Shown: positions 1 through 4,432 of the stretch, piece after piece
Position numbering within the stretch: the stretch's first letter is position 1
Layout: every line of letters begins with the position of its first letter
Assembly: GCA_900555545.1 (NCBI GenBank)
Contig: USLQ01000070.1
Location: 1-6,263 of the forward strand
Direction of reading: 5' to 3'
Source: an uncultured Oscillospiraceae bacterium
GTDB lineage: Bacteria; Bacillota; Clostridia; Oscillospirales; Acutalibacteraceae
Length of the DNA: 6,263 nt
Made by a program: the position numbers and the translations under genes
Notes under the pieces: generated by a model
The model's database searches: none
Seen by the model: the letters and a program-made list of their open reading frames with translations, nothing else
What the model was told of the DNA's origin: nothing

Positions 1-270
1 CTTCGGATTGGGGAGGAACTTTCAGGCGCCGCCGTATGGCCGGGGAGAAAAATCTTTTGAAATAACGTGGAGTAGTAAAACGGCCGGAATACCGTTCTGG
101 CTCTCCCTGAGGACACCGAAAGATGAAAGTATCCTACAGATATCTGAGAAAAGCACTGAAACTGGGAGAGAATATGGAGAAAAACTGGGATTAACTTTAA
201 CCAGCGGCGAGGGGGGGAGGCGCTCGTGATGCGCAACGATAGCCTGCGACCGCAAAGGATACTGGTTTAA
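1..270 (+). ncRNA. Candidate structured non-coding RNA (family unidentified, 5' end may lie outside window)
   Basis: No credible protein is encoded here, but the stretch has many complementary segments. Seen by eye on the plus strand: TTCGG 2-6 with CCGAA 116-120; GGGGAG 10-15 with CTCCCT 103-108 (one G-U); ACTTTCA 18-24 with TGAAAGT 124-130 (7 perfect pairs, crossing the first helix as a pseudoknot would); AACGG 79-83 with CCGTT 92-96; CTCTCCC 101-107 with GGGAGAG 164-170 (7 perfect pairs, competing with the second helix); the 10-base palindrome CAGATATCTG at 137-146; and AACCAG 199-204 with CTGGTT 262-267, enclosing a hairpin at 219-244. Purine-rich GAAA and GGAGAAAA linkers look RNA-like. 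It points toward the 3' end of rex. The clostridial raiA-type RNA is one family to test, but I cannot confirm it from memory. Strand and borders are guesses; chance pairing cannot be excluded. Confidence 0.35.
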
Positions 271-374
271 TGCTGGAATCAACGCGTTCAATTGGGGCGC
301 TCAGCAAAAAAGAATGATAAACCGAGGCTTTTGCGATTTAGCCACAGTATATCAGTCTCTCATATCAGCTATGG
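271..374. other. Non-coding spacer with nothing recognised
   Basis: Part of the gene-free interval left of rex. It contains a short A-run (306-311), the 8-base palindrome AACGCGTT (281-288) and a weak TGCTG/CAGCA pairing (271-275 with 302-306). I see no reading frame with a ribosome site, no tRNA and no clear promoter or terminator. Confidence 0.4.
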
Positions 375-404
375 ACACAACCGGCCGGTACACGACGGTT
401 GTGT
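375..404. repeat. Inverted repeat, 9-bp arms, downstream of rex
   Basis: ACACAACCG (375-383) is perfectly complementary to CGGTTGTGT (396-404) with a 12-base loop. In the rex transcript it would form a stable hairpin about 35 bases after the stop codon. No T-tract follows on either strand, so it is not a textbook intrinsic terminator. It could protect the mRNA 3' end, act in termination with a factor, or end a transcript coming from the left. The pairing is directly visible; the role is inference. Confidence 0.45.
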
Positions 405-411
405 GTGATCA

Positions 412-426
412 GGAGTGAATCACTCC
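412..426. repeat. Short perfect inverted repeat just past the rex stop
   Basis: GGAGTGA and TCACTCC flank a single central A, giving a 15-base near-perfect palindrome 11 bases after the rex stop codon. It could fold as a small hairpin (six pairs, three-base loop) at the end of the operon mRNA or be a protein-binding site. With the larger inverted repeat at 375-404 it may form the 3' end of the acn-icd-rex transcript, but neither has a T-tract. Confidence 0.4.
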
Positions 427-437
427 CTCTTACTCGA

Positions 438-1094
438 TCAAGCTTTCTTATCTTTAGAATGATCCATCTTTGAGTTCATCTGATAACAAAGCGTCATCAA
501 ACTGTCGCTCAAGTGGACGTTTTCTACCGCTAAATCCGGATGACGCGCCGCGATATCAGAGTGGCTGAAATTCCAAAATCCCTTGATGCCAAGTTGCACC
601 AGCTGATTTTCAACCGGAGTGCCGTGTTCCGCAGGGATACATAGCACGGCAACTGTGGGGTGATTCTCCCGGCAGAAATCGTCCAAGCCGCTGATGTGGC
701 GAATCGGAATCCCGCGGACCATCTGTCCTGCAAGCGCTTCATTTTTATCAAAGATGCCAATCAAGTTGAAGCCGCGCTCCTCAAAGGACATATGCGTGGC
801 GATGGCACGCCCCAGATTCCCTGCCCCAATAATGATCGTCCCCAGATTGTTGGACAGCCCTAAGATCTTGCTGATCTCGTTGCGCAGCTGTTCCACGTTA
901 TATCCGTAGCCCTGCTGGCCAAATCCTCCAAAACAGTTGAAATCCTGGCGAATCTGAGAGGCTGTGAGGCCCATCTTTGCCGAGAGCTCACGCGACGAGA
1001 TGCGCATGATCCCTTTTTCCAGCAAAAGGCCTAGGAAACGATAATAACGTGGAAGGCGTTTAATCACCGACATGGAAATGTTGTACTTAGCCAT
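438..1094 (-). CDS. rex: Redox-sensing transcriptional repressor Rex
   Basis: Cytoplasmic dimeric repressor that binds DNA when NADH is low and lets go when NADH rises. The 218-residue product has the usual length and both Rex domains. Residues ~5-80 form a winged helix (RLPRYYRFL 13-21; SSREL 33-37; QIRQDFNCFGGFGQQGYGY 47-65). Residues ~85-200 form a Rossmann fold with the dinucleotide loop GAGNLGRA (90-97) and an acidic D116 after strand 2, as expected for NAD(H) preference. The FWNFSHSD segment (173-180) and the C-terminal helix LSDSLMTLCYQM (195-206), swapped between subunits in the family, are present. I chose ATG at 1094 because it begins like relatives and has GGAAAG 11 bases upstream; a GTG at 1103 (three residues longer) is possible, and both ribosome sites are weak. 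It is the last gene of the operon, about 36 bases after icd, and probably represses its own operon through the operator at 4316-4333. Identity is very secure. Confidence 0.96.
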   Translation of the reverse strand: MAKYNISMSVIKRLPRYYRFLGLLLEKGIMRISSRELSAKMGLTASQIRQDFNCFGGFGQQGYGYNVEQLRNEISKILGLSNNLGTIIIGAGNLGRAIATHMSFEERGFNLIGIFDKNEALAGQMVRGIPIRHISGLDDFCRENHPTVAVLCIPAEHGTPVENQLVQLGIKGFWNFSHSDIAARHPDLAVENVHLSDSLMTLCYQMNSKMDHSKDKKA

Positions 1095-1130
1095 TTTTCT
1101 CACAGCTTTCCGAATGTAGATGGGCGAGGA

Positions 1131-2300
1131 TTAAAGACTACGCACGGTGTCCATTACATAGTTGCCGAATTCCTCGCAGGTTGCGCCGTCCTCACGGCCG
1201 GTGATGACCAGCTTTTTCTCCTCCAGCATGCAGATATCCAGCGCGCGTTCAAGCTTATCGGCCTGATCCTGCTTGCCGATATGCGAGAGCAGCATGACAG
1301 TAGCGCGCAACATGGAGCACGGATCAGCATATTTTCCGCGTCCCTCTTTGATCATGCGCGGCGCAGAGCCATGAATTGCCTCAAACATCGCATAGTGCTT
1401 GCCGATGTTGGCGCTGCCGGCTGTACCGACACCGCCCTGGAACTCCGCCGCCTCATCCGTGATGATATCTCCGTACAGGTTTGGCAGAATGAATACCTTG
1501 AAGTCTTTGCGGCGTTTTTCGTCAATCAGCTTGGCTGTGGTGATATCGATATACCACTCATCTGTCGTGATCTCAGGATAATTTTTACCGACATTCTTGC
1601 ACAGGTTCAGGAATTTGCCGTCAGTTGTCTTGATAACGTTTGCCTTCGTGATGATAGAGACGCGCTCCTTGTGGTTGCGGCGGGCGTAATCATAGGCAAG
1701 TTTTGCGATCCTCTCCGTGCCCTCTGTGGTCGTAACAACAAAGTCAACAGCAAGATCATCGCTGACGTTCACACCGCAGGAGCCCACAGCGTAAGCGCCT
1801 TCCGTATTCTCGCGGAAGAAAGTCCAGTCAATCCCTTTCTCGGGTACCTTGACAGGGCGCATGTTGCAGAAAAGGTCAAGCTCTTTACGCATAGCGACAT
1901 TTGCGCTCTCAATGTTGGGCCACGGATCGCCGGCCTGTGGGGTGGTTGTCGGTCCTTTGAGGATGACGTCGCACTTTTTCAGCTCAGCCAATACGTCGTC
2001 AGGAATTGCCTTGTTTGCCGCGACACGGTTCTCGATCGTGAGGCCGTCGATAAATTTAAAGATAACCTTACCGCTTGCCACATCGTCCTGGAGCATGTAC
2101 TCCAGAACGCGGGCAGCCTCTTTACAGATGATCGGGCCAATGCCGTCACCGCCACAGACGCCGATGATAATCTGATCCTTTGCGGAAAAATCCGTGAATT
2201 CCGTATCAGCCTTAATGCGGTCAGAGCGCTCCAGCTGTGTCTGAAGCAGGGCGGCAAATTTTTCGGTGGCACGATCTATGTACTCTTTATAATCCTGCAT
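1131..2300 (-). CDS. icd: Isocitrate dehydrogenase (isocitrate/isopropylmalate dehydrogenase family)
   Basis: Oxidatively decarboxylates isocitrate to 2-oxoglutarate, reducing NAD(P)+, in the cytoplasm. The 389-residue protein is complete. The GGDGIGP loop is at 50-56 after a non-conserved N-terminal extension of about 45 residues. Substrate choice favours isocitrate over isopropylmalate: the SxNxxxR signature (S132, N134, R138) matches E. coli Icd S113/N115/R119. R148, R163, Y170 and K219 match the other substrate-binding and catalytic residues, and D252, D278 and D282 the metal ligands. The cofactor loop reads HGSAP (310-314) then R315-M316, whereas NAD enzymes usually have D-I and NADP enzymes K-Y, so cofactor use is unclear. 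ATG at 2300 has AAGGAG (2314-2309), which overlaps the TAA stop of acn, implying coupled translation. It sits between aconitase, which makes its substrate, and rex, which senses its possible product NADH. Confidence 0.93.
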   Translation of the reverse strand: MQDYKEYIDRATEKFAALLQTQLERSDRIKADTEFTDFSAKDQIIIGVCGGDGIGPIICKEAARVLEYMLQDDVASGKVIFKFIDGLTIENRVAANKAIPDDVLAELKKCDVILKGPTTTPQAGDPWPNIESANVAMRKELDLFCNMRPVKVPEKGIDWTFFRENTEGAYAVGSCGVNVSDDLAVDFVVTTTEGTERIAKLAYDYARRNHKERVSIITKANVIKTTDGKFLNLCKNVGKNYPEITTDEWYIDITTAKLIDEKRRKDFKVFILPNLYGDIITDEAAEFQGGVGTAGSANIGKHYAMFEAIHGSAPRMIKEGRGKYADPCSMLRATVMLLSHIGKQDQADKLERALDICMLEEKKLVITGREDGATCEEFGNYVMDTVRSL

Positions 2301-2308
2301 ATCAATTT

Positions 2309-2315
2309 CTCCTTA
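2309..2315 (-). promoter_or_regulatory. icd ribosome binding site overlapping the acn stop codon
   Basis: On the minus strand TAAGGAG at 2315-2309 is both the acn stop (TAA, 2315-2313) and the icd Shine-Dalgarno core (AAGGAG), eight bases before the icd ATG at 2300. Ribosomes finishing aconitase would stop on the icd initiation site, consistent with translational coupling. Confidence 0.75.
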
Positions 2316-4247
2316 TTTTGAAGTTTCACGGGTGTAATTAAGCAATCCGCCTGCAAGCAGCATCTCGCGCTGACGGTCTGAGAGATCGTACGTCAGATCA
2401 TAAGTTTCACCCTTGGTCTTGTTCGTCAACTGGACAGAAGCTGCACCCTCAATCGCTGCACGGATTCCTTTGAGCTCCAGCTCGTCCCCCTGATCGATGC
2501 GGTCATAATCTGATTCGTTGACAAAGGTCAGCGGGATAATACCGGCGTTGACAAGGTTGGCCTTATGAATACGTGCAAAGGACTTGGTGATGACTGCTTT
2601 AATCCACAAGTAGAGCGGTACAAGTGCAGCGTGCTCACGGGAAGAGCCCTGGCCATAGTTAGCGCCGCCAATGATAATTCCCTTGCCCTCCTTTTTGCAG
2701 TTCTCTGCAAAATTAGGATCGCACTGCTTAAAGCAGAACTGGGAGAGATACGGAATATTGGAGCGGTAGGGGAGAATCTTGGCACCCGCGGGCATGATGT
2801 GATCGGTCGTGATATTGTCGCCGACCTTCAGAATCGCTTTGGCTGCAATATCCACTCCCATTGCTTCGCTTACCGGGAACGGCTTAATGTTCGGGCCGCG
2901 GAAAACTTTAATCTTTGGTGCGTTTTCCGGAGTGGCAGGCGGGATGACCATAGAGTCATTAATAATAAAGTGTTCCGGCATCTCGATCTGCGGTGCCTCG
3001 CCAAGCGTGCGCGGATCGGTTAGAACGCCTGTCAGCGCGGATGCCGCAGCAACCTCGGGGCTTACCAGATAAATACCCGCGTCAGCGGTGCCGGAACGGC
3101 CCTCAAAGTTGCGGTTGAAGGTGCGCAGGGAGATCCCCTCTGAACAGGGAGACTGCCCCATACCAATGCAGGGACCGCAGGCGGATTCAAGAATGCGCGC
3201 ACCGGCGCTGATCATATCAGATAGTGCACCGTTCTTCGCAATCATATTGAGTACCTGCATGGAGCCGGGCGCGATTGCAAGGCTGACATCCGGATGGACG
3301 GTTTTGCCCTTCAGAATGGCGGCTACTTTCATCATGTCGCTCAAGGAGGAGTTGGTGCAGGAGCCAATGCAGACTTGGTTGACCTGAATCGGGCCGATCT
3401 CCGTCACCTTTTTGACATTGTCCGGGCTATGAGGCATGGCCGCCAGCGGCTCAAGGGTGTTAAGATCGATCTCGATGACCTCATCATAGTGTGCGTCGTC
3501 GTCCGCCTTCAGTTCAATCCAGTCTTCCTCACGCCCCTGAGCTTTGAGAAATGCGCGTGTGATCTCATCGGACGGGAATACGGAGGTTGTTGCGCCAAGC
3601 TCGGCGCCCATATTGGTGATAGTGGCGCGCTCCGGCACGGAGAGTGTCTTGACGCCCTCGCCACCGTACTCGACGATCTTGCCCACGCCGCCCTTGACAC
3701 TCATCACACGCAGAACTTCCAGGATGATATCCTTTGCAGCGACCCACGGCCGAAGCTTGCCCTTCAAATTGACGCGGACCATTTTTGGCATGGTGATATA
3801 ATAGGTGCCGCCGCCCATTGCCACTGCGACGTCCAGTCCGCCGGCGCCAATGGCGAGCATACCAATGCCGCCGCCGGTTGGCGTGTGGCTGTCCGAACCG
3901 ATAAGTGTTTTACCTGGCTTACCAAAACGCTCCAGATGAACCTGATGGCAGATACCATTGCCGGGGCGAGAAAAATAAATACCATGCTTATTGGCCACCG
4001 ACTGAATAAACCGGTGGTCGTCCGCGTTCTCAAAGCCAGTCTGGAGTGTGTTGTGATCAATATATGCGACGGAGAGCTCTGTTTTGACCCGCTCTACACC
4101 CATTGCCTCAAATTCCAGATATGCCATGGTTCCTGTCGCGTCCTGCGTCAAGGTCTGATCAATGCGAATTCCGATTTCCTGTCCGGGAATCATCTCGCCG
4201 TCAACCAGATGGGCGCGAATTAGTTTTTCGCCGATTGTGTAACCCAA
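2313..4247 (-). CDS. acn: Aconitate hydratase (aconitase), Aquifex-type, 4Fe-4S
   Basis: Interconverts citrate and isocitrate via cis-aconitate. The 644-residue protein matches the shorter single-chain aconitases of about 640-660 residues common in anaerobic Firmicutes, not the ~900-residue AcnA form. Fe-S ligands are C297 (in CIGSCTNSS, 293-301) and C357/C360 (in ACGPCIGMGQSP, 356-367). The active-site segment GSDSHTPTGGGIG lies at 117-129. The swivel domain includes DNITTDHIMPAG (477-488) and YGQGSSREHAAL (531-542) with the substrate-binding SSREH. The start is TTG at 4247: GGGAGG (4261-4256) lies eight bases upstream of it, the protein then begins GYTIGEKLIRAHLVDGE like its relatives, and the promoter (-10 at 4299-4294) lies downstream of the in-frame ATG at 4346, ruling that ATG out. 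First gene of acn-icd-rex and likely Rex-controlled. Leucine/homoaconitate isomerases are less likely given the IDH partner and full-length fused form. Confidence 0.94.
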   Translation of the reverse strand: MGYTIGEKLIRAHLVDGEMIPGQEIGIRIDQTLTQDATGTMAYLEFEAMGVERVKTELSVAYIDHNTLQTGFENADDHRFIQSVANKHGIYFSRPGNGICHQVHLERFGKPGKTLIGSDSHTPTGGGIGMLAIGAGGLDVAVAMGGGTYYITMPKMVRVNLKGKLRPWVAAKDIILEVLRVMSVKGGVGKIVEYGGEGVKTLSVPERATITNMGAELGATTSVFPSDEITRAFLKAQGREEDWIELKADDDAHYDEVIEIDLNTLEPLAAMPHSPDNVKKVTEIGPIQVNQVCIGSCTNSSLSDMMKVAAILKGKTVHPDVSLAIAPGSMQVLNMIAKNGALSDMISAGARILESACGPCIGMGQSPCSEGISLRTFNRNFEGRSGTADAGIYLVSPEVAAASALTGVLTDPRTLGEAPQIEMPEHFIINDSMVIPPATPENAPKIKVFRGPNIKPFPVSEAMGVDIAAKAILKVGDNITTDHIMPAGAKILPYRSNIPYLSQFCFKQCDPNFAENCKKEGKGIIIGGANYGQGSSREHAALVPLYLWIKAVITKSFARIHKANLVNAGIIPLTFVNESDYDRIDQGDELELKGIRAAIEGAASVQLTNKTKGETYDLTYDLSDRQREMLLAGGLLNYTRETSK

Positions 4248-4255
4248 AAGAATGA

Positions 4256-4261
4256 CCTCCC
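4256..4261 (-). promoter_or_regulatory. Ribosome binding site that fixes the TTG start of acn
   Basis: Minus-strand GGGAGG, eight bases before the TTG codon at 4247-4245. It is the strongest Shine-Dalgarno sequence in the region and has no ATG or GTG at suitable distance, so it supports TTG initiation. Confidence 0.8.
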
Positions 4262-4293
4262 ACTTTTTTATGTTTTTATCAATATACAAATAT

Positions 4294-4322
4294 ATTTTAT
4301 CTGCTTCCGGGACGATTGTCAA
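4294..4322 (-). promoter_or_regulatory. Promoter of the acn-icd-rex operon
   Basis: On the minus strand a consensus -35 TTGACA (4322-4317) and a -10 TAAAAT (4299-4294, one mismatch from TATAAT) are separated by exactly 17 bases. The expected transcription start is near 4287, giving a leader of roughly 40 bases before the TTG start. The -35 box lies entirely within the Rex operator, so bound Rex should block RNA polymerase. Confidence 0.8.
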
Positions 4323-4333
4323 CAAATTCACAA
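4316..4333. promoter_or_regulatory. Rex operator (ROP site)
   Basis: TTGTCAACAAATTCACAA agrees with the Rex operator consensus TTGTGAA-N4-TTCACAA at 13 of the 14 specified positions and has the right 18-base length. The half nearer ftsK is a perfect TTCACAA; the other differs at one base. That base turns the minus-strand half-site into TTGACA, the consensus -35 box of the acn promoter. The consensus is established for Gram-positive Rex proteins; binding here is inferred, strongly supported by rex being the third gene of the controlled operon. Confidence 0.8.
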
Positions 4334-4366
4334 TTGAAACTTTCATAAAATTCTGCTAAGGCCTGG

Positions 4367-4395
4367 TTGCACTTTTGTTCGGTTGTTGATATAAT
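4367..4395 (+). promoter_or_regulatory. Promoter of the ftsK/spoIIIE gene
   Basis: A perfect -10 TATAAT (4390-4395) is preceded by TG one base upstream (TGATATAAT, 4387-4395), an extended -10. The -35 TTGCAC (4367-4372) is at 17-base spacing but matches consensus at only three positions, typical for an extended -10 promoter. Start of transcription is expected near 4402, about 30 bases before the ATG. The Rex operator ends 33 bases upstream of the -35, so direct Rex repression of this promoter seems unlikely. Confidence 0.65.
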
Positions 4396-4420
4396 ATTAA
4401 CCGTGATAATTGTTGATTGT

Positions 4421-4425
4421 GAGGG
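4421..4425 (+). promoter_or_regulatory. Ribosome binding site of ftsK
   Basis: GAGGG seven bases before the ATG at 4433. It is the only Shine-Dalgarno-like sequence at proper distance and supports this ATG as the start. Confidence 0.6.
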
Positions 4426-4432
4426 AATTTGA

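Noticed and set aside
11..170. Glycine riboswitch suggested by AACTTTCAGG and GGGAGAG
   Set aside because: The characteristic downstream CAAAAGGAC-type core and the GAAGGGGCAA element are missing and the order does not fit the aptamer.
8..229. 73-codon plus-strand reading frame
   Set aside because: No recognisable domain, no visible ribosome site (only seven bases precede it), and the DNA shows RNA-like complementary segments instead.
22..291. 89-codon minus-strand reading frame
   Set aside because: No recognisable family or convincing ribosome site, and it covers the same paired, low-complexity-rich stretch.
306..335. Intrinsic terminator at the A- and T-runs
   Set aside because: No stable GC-rich stem lies immediately before either run on the relevant strand.
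1281..2321. 346-codon plus-strand frame
   Set aside because: Exactly antisense to icd, whose product has all catalytic motifs; the open frame is a shadow of its codon use.
3294..4223. 309-codon plus-strand frame
   Set aside because: Antisense to acn; no domain resemblance and the Fe-S and active-site motifs are on the other strand.
4383..4403. Second Rex site over the ftsK -10
   Set aside because: TTGTTGA has no TTAACAA/TTCACAA partner at four-base spacing; the TTAAC that follows is at the wrong distance.
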